Source of the DNA: Roseibium marinum
Lineage (GTDB): Bacteria; Pseudomonadota; Alphaproteobacteria; Rhizobiales; Stappiaceae
Length of the DNA stretch: 64,000 nt
Direction of reading: 5' to 3'
Assembly: GCF_002906165.1 (NCBI RefSeq)
Contig: NZ_PPCN01000012.1
Span: 1-64,000, forward strand
Every line of letters starts with the position of its first letter. The first letter of the stretch is position 1. Below the pieces are notes generated by a model. The model saw only the letters and a program-made list of their open reading frames with translations, was not told the origin of the DNA and did no database searches. A program made the translations under genes and the position numbers. This document shows positions 7,240-16,120 of the stretch, piece after piece.

Positions 7240-8502
7240 TTATGCCCCGTCCACCGGCCCGGAAACCGGGCCATCCGCACCGCGTGAAAACAGGCTTTCC
7301 CGTTCGGCGATGGAGACCTCGAAGCCTTTCAGGCGTTTGTAGATGGAGAGCAATTCGATGATCGTTGTCCAGGAATTGACCAGATATTGAAACGAGGAGG
7401 ACACCTGCCCGAAAGCGGTCAGGATCTGCTGGACGATGCCATAGGTGATGGTACCGGCTACCATGGTTGGAACGAGAAGGAAATAGGTGAACAGGTTATC
7501 GGCCTGAAGGTAGACGCTGCGGGTGAGGTTGAAATAAAGATAATGGAAATAAAGGCGGAAATAGTTCCGCCGCACATTGGAGAACAGCTGCGCGAGCGTC
7601 GCGGGCTGCGCCCGGTCCTCGTGATCCTCGCCATAGACGAGTTCCTTGCGGTAGGCCGCCTCGACGCGCTGGTTGTGGAACTCCAGCCCCGGCAGCTTGA
7701 TACCGACCACCGCCAGAAGAACCGTGCCGAACAGCGACCACAAGATAGCCATCGTGAACAGCGGCGCCGGAATTACCCCGATGATCGGCAGGGTCTGCAC
7801 ATAGCCGGACAGGGCGAACAGGACCGGCAGGAAGGCGATCAGGGTCATGACCGCATCGATCATGGAGACGCCCAGCCCTTCCATGATCAGCGCGAAGCGC
7901 ATCGTATCTTCCTGAATACGCTGCGAGGCCCCTTCGATGTGGCGCACATTGGACCATTTGCTGACGTAATAATCGTTCATCGCGGTGCGCCAGCGGAAGA
8001 TGTAGTGACTGACGAAAAACCGCGTCACGATATAAAGCGTCACGCTCAGCGAAACGATTTCCGCGAAGCTCAGCATCAGCGAGTAGAAATCTCCCGCGGT
8101 AACGCCCTTGTCCCCCTGCAGGGCATTTTGCAGCGTGTCGCCGAACGGCCGCCGCCAGTTGTTGATCGCCACCGAGACCTGCACGGAAAAATAGGTCGTG
8201 AAGATGATCAGCGCGGATCCCCAGACCGACCACAGCCGCCAGGGGTGGTTCCGCGCCAGGAGCGACCAGACCCCGCAAAAGATCCCCGTACAAACCGCGT
8301 AATAGACGTAAAACCACAGGAAGCCCGGCGTGATGAAGAACCTCAGGCCGACCGGCGGCAATACGTCCTCCGGCATGGTGCCGAAACCGAGCGGTCCGCC
8401 GAGGTCGTCGGCAAAGCCGTACCATGCAAGAACGGCGGCCAGGGACCAGATGACGGCGGAGGTAAAAAACAGGTGGGGTCTTGGAAAGAAGGACTTGAAC
8501 AC
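7240..8502 (-). CDS. SbmA/BacA-family peptide transporter
   Basis: The 420-residue protein matches SbmA/BacA inner-membrane proteins, which use the proton gradient to import proline-rich and cysteine-rich antimicrobial peptides, bleomycin and related compounds; in rhizobia BacA is also needed for symbiosis and affects very-long-chain lipid A acylation. It starts FKSFFPRPHLFFTSAV as family members do, and contains YYVSKWSNVRHIEGASQRIQEDTMRFA and FFHY-type membrane stretches; there is no ATPase domain. The GTG at 8502 is preferred since upstream in-frame residues do not match the family and this start gives the usual length. Seven or eight membrane segments. Confidence 0.9.
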   Translation of the reverse strand: MFKSFFPRPHLFFTSAVIWSLAAVLAWYGFADDLGGPLGFGTMPEDVLPPVGLRFFITPGFLWFYVYYAVCTGIFCGVWSLLARNHPWRLWSVWGSALIIFTTYFSVQVSVAINNWRRPFGDTLQNALQGDKGVTAGDFYSLMLSFAEIVSLSVTLYIVTRFFVSHYIFRWRTAMNDYYVSKWSNVRHIEGASQRIQEDTMRFALIMEGLGVSMIDAVMTLIAFLPVLFALSGYVQTLPIIGVIPAPLFTMAILWSLFGTVLLAVVGIKLPGLEFHNQRVEAAYRKELVYGEDHEDRAQPATLAQLFSNVRRNYFRLYFHYLYFNLTRSVYLQADNLFTYFLLVPTMVAGTITYGIVQQILTAFGQVSSSFQYLVNSWTTIIELLSIYKRLKGFEVSIAERESLFSRGADGPVSGPVDGA

Positions 8503-8837
8503 AGGGAGGATCCTGTTTCTGGAAAGAGGTGAATCGCGCCACACACGACAGGGATAGCTCAGATTGCGGCAAGAACCCGCCATTTCAAACGTATAATTGA
8601 AACAAACCACAGACACATTCGCGCGAGTCTATTCACGCGCGGATAAACACCCGGGCGACTGGCAGGAGTACCCGGTCAGGACTTGCTCGCGGGCGGATCT
8701 TCTCCTTTCGCCAAACGTTTCTCAGCGCAGAAAAAGGCCGGCGTCCAGCGCCGGCCTCGGATTGCTGACAAAAGTTTGTTCTCATCGTTGTCGCCCCGGC
8801 CAGGCGAAGCACGAGCCCAGAGGACAAACGGGTAAAC
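8503..8837. other. Intergenic region with terminator
   Basis: This 335-base gap lies between the molybdenum hydroxylase gene and the bacA-like gene, both on the minus strand. It carries the terminator of the former at 8731-8756 and presumably the promoter of the latter. I see no gene in it. Confidence 0.6.
8731..8756 (-). terminator. Rho-independent terminator
   Basis: On the minus strand a perfect 8-bp GC stem (GGCCGGCG / CGCCGGCC, five-base loop, 8736-8756) is followed by TTTTT (8735-8731). It lies about 80 bases past the stop of the molybdopterin-binding subunit gene and is correctly oriented to end that transcript. Confidence 0.85.
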
Positions 8838-11135
8838 CTAGCCTGCCCCCTGGATCGCGTCCCAGACCCGAAGCGGGGTCGCGGGCATGTCGATCACTTC
8901 GGTAACGCCGGCTCCCTCCTTGAGGGCCATCTGAACCGCATTCATCACGGAGGCGCAGCCGCCGATGGATCCGGCTTCTCCAGCCCCCTTGATGCCCATG
9001 GCGTTGGTCGTGGAGGGAATATTGCGGGTCTCGAAATGGATGTCCGGCAGATCGCCCGCGCGGATCATCTGATAATCCAGCAAAGACGCCGTCAGGAGCT
9101 GACCCTCGTCATCGTAGACCGTGTGTTCGCAAAGCGCCTGACTGATCGCCGAGACTGTGCCGCCGTAAACCTGACCGGCGAGCAGGATCGGGTTCACGGT
9201 GACCCCGAAATCGTCGACGATGACATAGTTCTCAACCAAGACATCGCCGGTCTCCGGATCGATCTCCACCTCGCAGATATGCGTGCCGTTGGGATAGGTG
9301 GCTTCGTTCTGGCGGACCTCTTCGCTGGCCTTCAGCGTTTCGCCAGCCGACGCCACGATCTCGGCCAGCGTCACCTGCTGGTCGGTTCCCACGACCCGCA
9401 CGACACCGCTTTCCAGTTCAAGATCCTCGATCCCGGCTTCCAGCTTGTCGGCGGCCAGTTCCTTGACCTTCTTGACCAGTGCCACGCTGGCGTCGCGCAC
9501 CGACGGCAGGCCGATCGGGATCGAACGCGAGCCCCCCGTGCCGCCGCCCTTGCGCACCCGGTCGGTATCGCCCTGAATGACCTCGATATCGTCGATGGAA
9601 ACGCCGAACTGCTCCGCGACGACCTGACTGTAGGCCGTTGCGTGCCCCTGGCCGTTGGTCTGGGTGCCGATCAGCAGTGTCAGGCTGCCTCCCGCGTCGA
9701 GTTCAAGCGTCGCTTCCTCGCTGCCGGGAAAGGCGCAGGCCTCGACATAGGAGCAGATTCCGATGCCGCGGTATTTTCCCGCAGCAATGCTGGCTTCCTG
9801 GCGCGCCCTGAAACCCGCCCAGTCGGCAACCTCCAGGGCCTTGTCCAGATGGCCCGCGAAATCGCCCGTGTCATACATGCGGCCGGTCCCGGTCGTATAG
9901 GGCAACTGCTCCGGCCGGATGAAATTGCGCTTGCGGATTTCCACCGGGCCGAGCCCGGTTTCCTCACCGGCCTTTTCAATCAGCCTTTCGATGAGATAGG
10001 CGGCTTCCGGCCGTCCTGCCCCGCGAAAGGCGTCCGTCGGCACCGTATGCATGTAGACGCCTTCCACCTTCGCGAACACGGCGGGAATGTCATAAAGGCC
10101 TGAGGACATGGACGTGCCTACAAAGGGAATGAACGGACCGAACTGGTGCAGATAGGCACCCATGGCCGCCTTGACGTCCACCTTCAGCCCCAGGATCCGG
10201 CCCTCGCGGTCGAGAGCCAGCTCGGCATGGCTGAGATTGTCGCGGCCGTGGGCATCGGTGACGAAGTGATCCATGCGGTCCCCCGCCCAGCGCACCGGAT
10301 GGCCGAGTTCCTTCGCGGCGATCATGGTCAGCGGATATTCGCGGTAGCAGAACCCCTTCGTGCCGAAACCGCCCCCGACTTCCGGCGTGATCACCTGCAG
10401 GTCTTCTTTGGGCAGATCCAGAATGCCGCAAATGGTGTCGCGCATGCCGTGGCCGCCCTGGGTTCCCAGGGTCAGCTTGAAGCGGCCGCTTTCGGAACTG
10501 AACTCGGCGACACAGCCGCGCAATTCCATATAGTTGGCGACGATGCGGTTATTGACCAGATCGATGGAGACGACCTTGTCGGCCACCGCGAAGGCCTCGT
10601 TCGTCTTTGCCTCATCGCCCTGACCGAAAGTGAAGGAGACGTTGGAGTCGAATTCGGGCCAGACCTTCACCGCGCCGGGAGCGAGCGCGTTTTCTATGCC
10701 GACAACCGCATCCAGCGGATCGTAGTCGACTTCCAGCATTTCAGCCGCGTTGCGTGCTGTATCGAGATTGTCGGCGACAACGAAGGCGATCGAATCGCCC
10801 ACATAGCGCACAGTATCCGAACACAGGACCGGCTGCTCGGGGATCGGAAAGTTCGTCCCGTCGATCTGCTTGGGCCGCCCCAGGCAGGGCATGGATTTGC
10901 CGGCGAGTTCCGCGCCGGTCAGCACGAGACGCACACCGTCCATCGCGCGAATGTCTTCCACATTGCCGAGGCTTATCTTCGCGTGCGCCATGGCCGAACG
11001 CAGGACATATCCGTGCAGGCACCCTTGCGGCGTATAATCGCCCGTATAGATGCCGTGCCCTGTCAGGAGCGGCTCGTCTTCCTTACGGCGCAATGGAGCG
11101 CCAACACCGAATTTCGGAGTGACCATCTGGTTCAT
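8838..11135 (-). CDS. Molybdenum hydroxylase large (molybdopterin-binding) subunit
   Basis: The 765-residue protein matches the xanthine dehydrogenase/aldehyde oxidase/CO-dehydrogenase large-subunit family. Visible landmarks are the N-terminal GVGAPLRRKEDEPLLTGHG, the MPT-binding VGGGFGTKG (residues 253-261), the active loop AFRGAGRPE (369-377), GTQTNGQGHATAYSQVVAEQFG, and GAGEAG with the catalytic Glu720. The AFRGAGR loop instead of AYRCSFR places it with the so-called form II proteins, so carbon monoxide is not the expected substrate. No genes for the FAD (medium) or 2Fe-2S (small) subunits flank it, which is unusual. It ends at its own terminator. The promoter region shares a 20-bp motif with fadD. 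Confidence 0.9.
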   Translation of the reverse strand: MNQMVTPKFGVGAPLRRKEDEPLLTGHGIYTGDYTPQGCLHGYVLRSAMAHAKISLGNVEDIRAMDGVRLVLTGAELAGKSMPCLGRPKQIDGTNFPIPEQPVLCSDTVRYVGDSIAFVVADNLDTARNAAEMLEVDYDPLDAVVGIENALAPGAVKVWPEFDSNVSFTFGQGDEAKTNEAFAVADKVVSIDLVNNRIVANYMELRGCVAEFSSESGRFKLTLGTQGGHGMRDTICGILDLPKEDLQVITPEVGGGFGTKGFCYREYPLTMIAAKELGHPVRWAGDRMDHFVTDAHGRDNLSHAELALDREGRILGLKVDVKAAMGAYLHQFGPFIPFVGTSMSSGLYDIPAVFAKVEGVYMHTVPTDAFRGAGRPEAAYLIERLIEKAGEETGLGPVEIRKRNFIRPEQLPYTTGTGRMYDTGDFAGHLDKALEVADWAGFRARQEASIAAGKYRGIGICSYVEACAFPGSEEATLELDAGGSLTLLIGTQTNGQGHATAYSQVVAEQFGVSIDDIEVIQGDTDRVRKGGGTGGSRSIPIGLPSVRDASVALVKKVKELAADKLEAGIEDLELESGVVRVVGTDQQVTLAEIVASAGETLKASEEVRQNEATYPNGTHICEVEIDPETGDVLVENYVIVDDFGVTVNPILLAGQVYGGTVSAISQALCEHTVYDDEGQLLTASLLDYQMIRAGDLPDIHFETRNIPSTTNAMGIKGAGEAGSIGGCASVMNAVQMALKEGAGVTEVIDMPATPLRVWDAIQGAG

Positions 11136-11159
11136 GAAACTGGACCTGCAGTTTTTGGG

Positions 11160-11179
11160 AAGATCTTCCCGGGAATTCC
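11160..11179. promoter_or_regulatory. 20-bp motif shared with the fadD promoter region
   Basis: AAGATCTTCCCGGGAATTCC lies 25 bases upstream of the start of the molybdenum hydroxylase gene. It overlaps a perfect 14-bp palindrome (GGGAAGATCTTCCC, 11157-11170). The same 20 bases with a single substitution occur at 17863-17882 upstream of the acyl-CoA ligase gene, in the same orientation relative to the gene. A shared regulator is inferred. Confidence 0.5.
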
Positions 11180-11338
11180 GAACACCAGGAGCGATGGCTC
11201 GATCATAATGCGCAATGGCGGATGAAACCAGAGGGCAAAATCAGATCAATCGCATCAATACCAACCGCGGTTGATAGGAACCTCATGGCTCCGGGCAGTG
11301 AGAAAAAGGCACGCCGATGAACGCGGCTTGGGTTCAGT

Positions 11339-12394
11339 CTAGATGATTTCATCCTCATCGAACAAGGGATCAGCTTCAAGCTGCGAGGCGAGACTGTCAA
11401 GGGTCAGCTCGGCATCGTATTTCTCGCTGACATCGGCAATATGAAACAGGCCGTCGCCTTCGTTGACGACCGGCAAAATTGAGCGTCCGACGATCAGCCC
11501 GCCGTACTCCGCGACAACATTGCGCTCACTCTCGCCGAACGGGTCCGACACGATGCCGAGCAGCATCTGCGGTTCCACGACATCGCCGGTCGACTTGAAC
11601 GGTCTGAGCAGGCCGCCTGCCGGAGATCGGACCCAATAGCTGGATGTGGTCAGGATGGAGCGGACTTTCGGCCTGGTAATGCCTTTCGGACCGAGCATCT
11701 TCACCGTCCGCATCACCCGCAAGATACCGGAAACACCGGCGCGGATGGACATTTCGTCGAAACGCAGCCCTTCACCCGCCTCGAACACCAGAACATCCTT
11801 GCCCTTGGACTGGGCGGCTTCGCGCATCGAGCCCTCGCGGACCTTGGATGTCAGGATGACCGGAGCACCGAAGGCCTTCGCAAGGACCAGGGTTTCGGGT
11901 TGGGACGGCGAAACCCGGATTTGCGGCAGGTTCGTACGGTGAACCGCCGCGGAATGCAGGTCGATTCCATAGTCGGCGCGGTTGACGATCTCTGTCATGA
12001 ACAGGTTGGCCAGACGCCCCGCCAATGATCCCTTGAGGCTGCCGGGGAAAGACCGGTTCAGATCGCGGCGGTCCGGCAGATAGCGGGAATGGTTGAGAAA
12101 ACCGAAGGCATTGACGATCGGCACGACCATCAAGGTACCCTTGAACTTCTCCAGTTCCGGCGCGTCAAGCTGGGGCGCCTTCAGGAGCCGTCTTGCAATC
12201 TCCACACCGATCACTTCGTCGCCATGGACCGCCGCGCTGACGAACATCACCGGTCCAGGCCGCCGGCCGTGCAGCACATGCACCGACATGGTCACCGGCG
12301 TGTGGTCGGAAAGAACACTTACCGGCAAATCCACCGTGCGCCGGGTTCCCGGCGCCACGACATGTTCACCAATGTGGAATGAACTGGCCTGCAT
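11339..12394 (-). CDS. Succinylglutamate desuccinylase/aspartoacylase-family zinc hydrolase
   Basis: A 351-residue M14-like zinc amidohydrolase. Zinc ligands are visible as HGDE (His57, Glu60) and DLHS (His147); RDLNRSFPG (110-118) is the substrate-binding NR motif and FEAGEG contains the catalytic Glu205. The C-terminal third is a beta-rich biotinyl-like domain (SSYWVRSPAGGLLRPFKSTGDVV) common in this branch. The family hydrolyses N-acyl amino acids or amide-linked acyl groups. It is the last of three minus-strand genes, 54 bases after a RimK-type ligase, so it probably acts on that ligase's product or removes its tag; that is inference. Confidence 0.9.
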   Translation of the reverse strand: MQASSFHIGEHVVAPGTRRTVDLPVSVLSDHTPVTMSVHVLHGRRPGPVMFVSAAVHGDEVIGVEIARRLLKAPQLDAPELEKFKGTLMVVPIVNAFGFLNHSRYLPDRRDLNRSFPGSLKGSLAGRLANLFMTEIVNRADYGIDLHSAAVHRTNLPQIRVSPSQPETLVLAKAFGAPVILTSKVREGSMREAAQSKGKDVLVFEAGEGLRFDEMSIRAGVSGILRVMRTVKMLGPKGITRPKVRSILTTSSYWVRSPAGGLLRPFKSTGDVVEPQMLLGIVSDPFGESERNVVAEYGGLIVGRSILPVVNEGDGLFHIADVSEKYDAELTLDSLASQLEADPLFDEDEII

Positions 12395-12447
12395 GTCTCA
12401 CACTCTCATTTCTTGCACAACATTCGGGGAGACGGAGGCAGGCTGAC

Positions 12448-13353
12448 TTAGCCGCGTCCCTTTGTTTTGGTTTTCCCCACCTCGGCATTCTTGGCAAGAA
12501 AAGTGATGATCTTCCCGGCCACATCGATGCCGGTCGCCTTCTCCACGCCTTCCAGACCGGGTGAGGAGTTGACTTCCATCACCACCGGTCCGTGATTGGA
12601 GCGCAGCATGTCGACGCCGCACACGTTGAGACCCATGGATTTGGCCGCCCGGATGGCCGTCGAGCGTTCTTCCGGAGAGATCTTGATAGCCGCGGCGCTG
12701 CCGCCGCGATGCAGGTTGGACCGGAATTCCCCCTCCGCGCCCGTGCGTTTCATTGCCGCGATGACCTTGCCGCCGACAACGAGCGCACGGATATCGGTTC
12801 CGCCGGCTTCCTTGATGAATTCCTGCACCAGAATGTTGACGTTGGCGCCCCGGAAGGCCTCGATCACGGATTTTGCCGACCGTTCCGTATCCGCAAGAAC
12901 CACCCCGATCCCCTGCGTTCCTTCCAGCAGCTTGATCACCACCGGCGCGCCGCCGGCGGTGCGCAGAACTTCTTCCGTCATCTTGGGGTCGTGGGCGAAT
13001 GTGGTCACCGGAAGACCGATCCCGTCGCGCGCCAGCAACTGCGTGGAGCGCAGCTTGTCGCGCGACCGGCCGATCGCGACCGATTCGTTCAAGGGATAGA
13101 CACCCATCATTTCGAACTGCCGCAGAACCGCAAGACCGTAGAAAGTGATGGAAGCCCCGATCCTCGGAATCACCGCGTCGAAACCGGTCAGCTTTTCGCC
13201 GTTGTAGTACATCTCGGGCCGCCGTGAGGCGATGTTCATGTAGCATCGCAGCGTATTGACGGTCACCAGTTCATGCCCGAGTGCCTCCGCGGCTTCCTTG
13301 AGACGCCTGTGTGAATAGAGATCGGGATTCCGTGCCATCATTACGATTTTCAT
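12448..13353 (-). CDS. rimK: RimK-type ATP-grasp alpha-L-glutamate ligase
   Basis: The 301-residue protein matches RimK, an ATP-grasp enzyme that adds glutamate residues to the C-terminus of ribosomal protein S6 in enterobacteria and makes poly-glutamate in vitro. The N-terminal region MKIVMMARNPDLYSHRRLKEAAE, the PRIGASITFYGLAVLRQFE segment, the ATP-grasp lysine region PVVIKLLEGTQGIGV and the Mg-binding signature EVNSSPGLEG (260-269) are all present. The start MKIVMM is preferred to an ATG 75 bases upstream because the extra residues are low-complexity and AGAGGA precedes this ATG. Middle gene of the rimB-rimK-hydrolase set. Confidence 0.9.
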   Translation of the reverse strand: MKIVMMARNPDLYSHRRLKEAAEALGHELVTVNTLRCYMNIASRRPEMYYNGEKLTGFDAVIPRIGASITFYGLAVLRQFEMMGVYPLNESVAIGRSRDKLRSTQLLARDGIGLPVTTFAHDPKMTEEVLRTAGGAPVVIKLLEGTQGIGVVLADTERSAKSVIEAFRGANVNILVQEFIKEAGGTDIRALVVGGKVIAAMKRTGAEGEFRSNLHRGGSAAAIKISPEERSTAIRAAKSMGLNVCGVDMLRSNHGPVVMEVNSSPGLEGVEKATGIDVAGKIITFLAKNAEVGKTKTKGRG

Positions 13354-13443
13354 TGAATTCGGTCCTCTTGGTTCAACTCGGTCATGCCGGCCGGTCCCGG
13401 AATCTTTTCCTGGCGGCCTTGTTTGCACGCCAGCAAATGACGG

Positions 13444-13917
13444 TCAGTGTTTTGTCGCCAACGCGGGTTTGCCGGCCAGGAAAGACCGGCCCGCATCCAC
13501 CAGAACCTTGTGCCGCCGGATGGCCGTGCGCCCGAGGATCATGTCGAAGCCCATATTGGCGCGGTTCGCCAGCGAAACGTCCACATGCCAGTGGTGGCTT
13601 CCAAGGTGCAGCACGGTTCTGATCACGATCCGGCGCTCTGGAACACCGCTGGTATTCTTGATATCCCGCTCATCCAGAACCGGCACCTCGACCTTGAAAT
13701 CCGCATGGTGGCGGGAAGCGGGTACCCGGAACCGGACCCACTTCGCCCCGTTCCGTTCGAAGATCTCCTGATCCTCCGCGTGGAGCGCCGACGTGCGCGC
13801 TCCGGTATCGATCTTGGCCCGCATGTCGAAAACGCCCAGCTCCGGCAGACTGACGACTTCGCGCCAGCCGATAACATCCGATGCGACTACGGCGTGACCC
13901 TTTTTCAACCTTGTCAT
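13444..13917 (-). CDS. rimB: Retropepsin-like aspartic/zinc protease, RimB type (COG4067)
   Basis: A 157-residue protein with the single-domain aspartic protease pattern: KIDTGARTSALHA with Asp37-Thr38-Gly39, and the hydrophobic-hydrophobic-Gly flap-like segment GFDMILGRTAI near residue 130. This family (often called ATP-dependent zinc protease) is genetically linked to rimK; in Pseudomonas it is RimB and acts with RimA and RimK in ribosomal modification. Here it is first of three genes, 90 bases upstream of rimK. Whether it trims glutamate tails or processes the target is not known from sequence. Confidence 0.82.
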   Translation of the reverse strand: MTRLKKGHAVVASDVIGWREVVSLPELGVFDMRAKIDTGARTSALHAEDQEIFERNGAKWVRFRVPASRHHADFKVEVPVLDERDIKNTSGVPERRIVIRTVLHLGSHHWHVDVSLANRANMGFDMILGRTAIRRHKVLVDAGRSFLAGKPALATKH

Positions 13918-14140
13918 TCACTGGAGTCCTGGCGGCATTCCCGATCCGTACGCCGGAAAGCCTGTCCTTCATGAGACCATTACATGACGCCGAAACAAGC
14001 GCAATATGGTTACGGTTCCTGTCGCCGCCTTCCGTTGGGTTAGTCCGGCCCGGGCATCCCCTGACCGCTCCCCGCAACCTTGCCCGGCCGGCGGTCCAAA
14101 AGGCACATCGCGTGGCAGAAAACAGCGGCGGAAAACCAAC

Positions 14141-14728
14141 CTACCCGGAATAGGGATTCTTTGGCTCCCTGTCGTCGGACAGGCTGCGACGGGTCTCTCT
14201 CGTCAGGTTCTCGATCGCATCCGCAAGGTGCACTTCCTGAATGTTGTAGTCGCCGCGCGCCACCCGCAGCTTGTGGGCCTCCAGCATGACCTCGCCTATC
14301 AGCACGCCTGCGGGCGGTACGAACCGGTAGCTTGCGAGCTCTATCAGGAAACCGAGCGGATCTCGGAAATAGAGAGAATCCATAAACCCGCGATCCACCG
14401 GTCCGCTATGGTCGATCCCGCGCGCATCGAGCCGTTCGGCGATCTGCCGGAAGGTCGCCTGCGAGACATCCAGCGCCAGATGATGCACGCAGCCCATCGT
14501 CTGGGGCGCAGGGCTTGCATCCGGTTTGCGGTCCTCGCTGGTGAAGATGGTGATCAGCCGGCCGTCGCCCGGATCGAAATAGAGATGGCTCTGCTCGGCA
14601 TTGTCCAGATTGGGTTGTTCGAACACGAATGGCATGCCCAGGAGCCCCTCCCAGAAATCGATGGATGTCTGCCGGTCGGCACCGACCAGGGTGATGTGAT
14701 GAATACCCTGGGTCTGGATCTTGCGCAT
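14141..14728 (-). CDS. VOC-superfamily (glyoxalase/dioxygenase-like) protein
   Basis: The 195-residue protein has two betaalphabetabetabeta modules. The first begins GIHHITLVGADRQTSIDFWEGLLGM, with His at the usual metal position; the second begins GCVHHLALDVSQATFRQIAERL and ends YFRDPLGFLIELASYR, with the C-terminal Glu ligand. A short helical tail (about residues 155-195) follows. GGGAGG precedes the ATG. Family members include glyoxalases, extradiol dioxygenases and resistance proteins; the reaction cannot be assigned. No partner gene in the same direction. Confidence 0.85.
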   Translation of the reverse strand: MRKIQTQGIHHITLVGADRQTSIDFWEGLLGMPFVFEQPNLDNAEQSHLYFDPGDGRLITIFTSEDRKPDASPAPQTMGCVHHLALDVSQATFRQIAERLDARGIDHSGPVDRGFMDSLYFRDPLGFLIELASYRFVPPAGVLIGEVMLEAHKLRVARGDYNIQEVHLADAIENLTRETRRSLSDDREPKNPYSG

Positions 14729-14931
14729 CTCGTTCCTCCCTGGATTGGCTGCGGCATCCGATATTTAGGTCCATCCCCAGCGGAAAGGCAAACTTGCGTA
14801 CCCCCTCTTTCCTTCTTCTTGAAAAACGGTAAGTTGATCCAATCGCTACCAAATGCCCGACCTGACACTCACCATTGCCCGGGCGCACGTTGCGCCGGCC
14901 CTTCCACGAGGCTTCCGGGCCAGGACCCAAC

Positions 14932-15933
14932 ATGGATATGCACCAGAAAGATCCGGAGCCGTCCCAGGCTGCCGGCGTCTCCGCCCCCCCACACGGTAAC
15001 CGCCTTAACAGGAAGTTTGCCGAATTGACCGGGCATCTGCCGTCCAACACCGTCGGCGCAATCTGGATCCTGCTGGCGGCTTTCCTGTTTTCCATCATGG
15101 TCACGCTGATCAAGTTTGTCGGCCAGGACCTCAGCGTCTTTCAGATCCTCGTCGTCCGTCAGGCGATCATGCTGGTCATCGTCGCCCCCAAAATCCTCAG
15201 CGGTCTGCCCACATCCCTGGCAACGAAACGTCCGGGCCTCCAGATCACCCGTATCGTTTTCGCGACAGCGGCCATGCTGTTCGGGTTCACGGCCATCATC
15301 GAGCTGCCGCTGGCCGACGCGACCGCGATCAGCTTTTCCAAAACCTTCTTCCTGACGATCTTCGCCATCTGGCTGCTCGGCGAAAAGGTAGGAATACACC
15401 GCTGGGGCGCGACCATCGTCGGTTTCCTCGGTGTTCTCCTGATGCTGCGTCCCGATGGTGAAGGCCTGATCGATCCCTTTGCCCTGTCCGCCATCGCGGG
15501 GGCGGCCTGCGCCGGCATGGTGATGATCGTGGTGCGCATACTGACGCGGACCGACGCGCCGGTCACCATCCTCACCTATCAGGCCTTCGGGGTCGGGTTG
15601 ATCATGCTGGTTCCCGCCGCGCTCACCTGGCAAGCGCCGACCCTGGTGGAATGGGGACTGCTGCTCCTGGTCGGCATCGTGTCCTGGGCCGCCCAGATGG
15701 CCAACATTCAGGCCTTCAAGGCGGGAGAGGCCACGGCCATCGCCTCCCTCGATTACACGCGGCTTCTCTATGCGACCATCTTCGGAGCGCTGGTCTTCAG
15801 CCAGTGGCCACGGCTCGAAACCCTGATCGGTGCCGCCGTCATTATCGCGGCGTCAATCTATACCGTGCGCCGGGAAGCCAAACGCGGCCGCGAACTCGCC
15901 CGCGCCGCCGACGGGCGCGGGTATAACAACTGA
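14932..15933 (+). CDS. EamA-family (DMT superfamily) permease
   Basis: A 333-residue inner-membrane protein with about ten hydrophobic segments in two EamA repeats, preceded by a hydrophilic N-terminus of some 40 residues. FTAIIELPLADATAISFSKTFFLTIFAIWLLGEKVGIHRW is the characteristic end of repeat one, and LDYTRLLYATIFGALVFSQWP the corresponding region of repeat two. The ATG at 14932 has an AGGA-like site; an upstream in-frame ATG gives an unlikely Pro/Arg-rich leader. Substrate unknown; EamA proteins are typically exporters. A double-hairpin repeat follows the stop. Confidence 0.9.
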   Translation: MDMHQKDPEPSQAAGVSAPPHGNRLNRKFAELTGHLPSNTVGAIWILLAAFLFSIMVTLIKFVGQDLSVFQILVVRQAIMLVIVAPKILSGLPTSLATKRPGLQITRIVFATAAMLFGFTAIIELPLADATAISFSKTFFLTIFAIWLLGEKVGIHRWGATIVGFLGVLLMLRPDGEGLIDPFALSAIAGAACAGMVMIVVRILTRTDAPVTILTYQAFGVGLIMLVPAALTWQAPTLVEWGLLLLVGIVSWAAQMANIQAFKAGEATAIASLDYTRLLYATIFGALVFSQWPRLETLIGAAVIIAASIYTVRREAKRGRELARAADGRGYNN

Positions 15934-15976
15934 TAGAAATCTTTGGTCAGAGCGTAAGGCAATAGATAGGAAGGCC

Positions 15977-16042
15977 GCCCCGGCCTTGAGCCGGGGCCTC
16001 AGCCGCCAGGCTCGGCAGGTTCCGGATCAGGTCCGGGACGGC
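15977..16042. repeat. Double-hairpin 3'-end repeat, copy 2
   Basis: GCCCCGGCC-TTGAG-CCGGGGC hairpin at 15977-15997 followed by a TCCGGA...TCCGGGA hairpin at 16021-16038. It begins 44 bases after the stop of the EamA gene and lies between it and the convergent acyl-CoA ligase gene, so it could serve both transcripts. It matches copies at 6044 and 38371. Confidence 0.6.
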
Positions 16043-16120
16043 AGACTCAACAAGCAGTGCAAAAAAGCCCTTAACATTCATTTCAAAGCGACCGGGTTCT
16101 GAAGGGTCCGGGCTTCGTGC

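Noticed and set aside
13918..14140. Possible riboswitch or structured RNA upstream of rimB (GC-rich stretch with CCGCAACC and GGTTACGG)
   Set aside because: The conserved cobalamin, SRP RNA or RNase P strings are not present in the right order, so I could not support a call.
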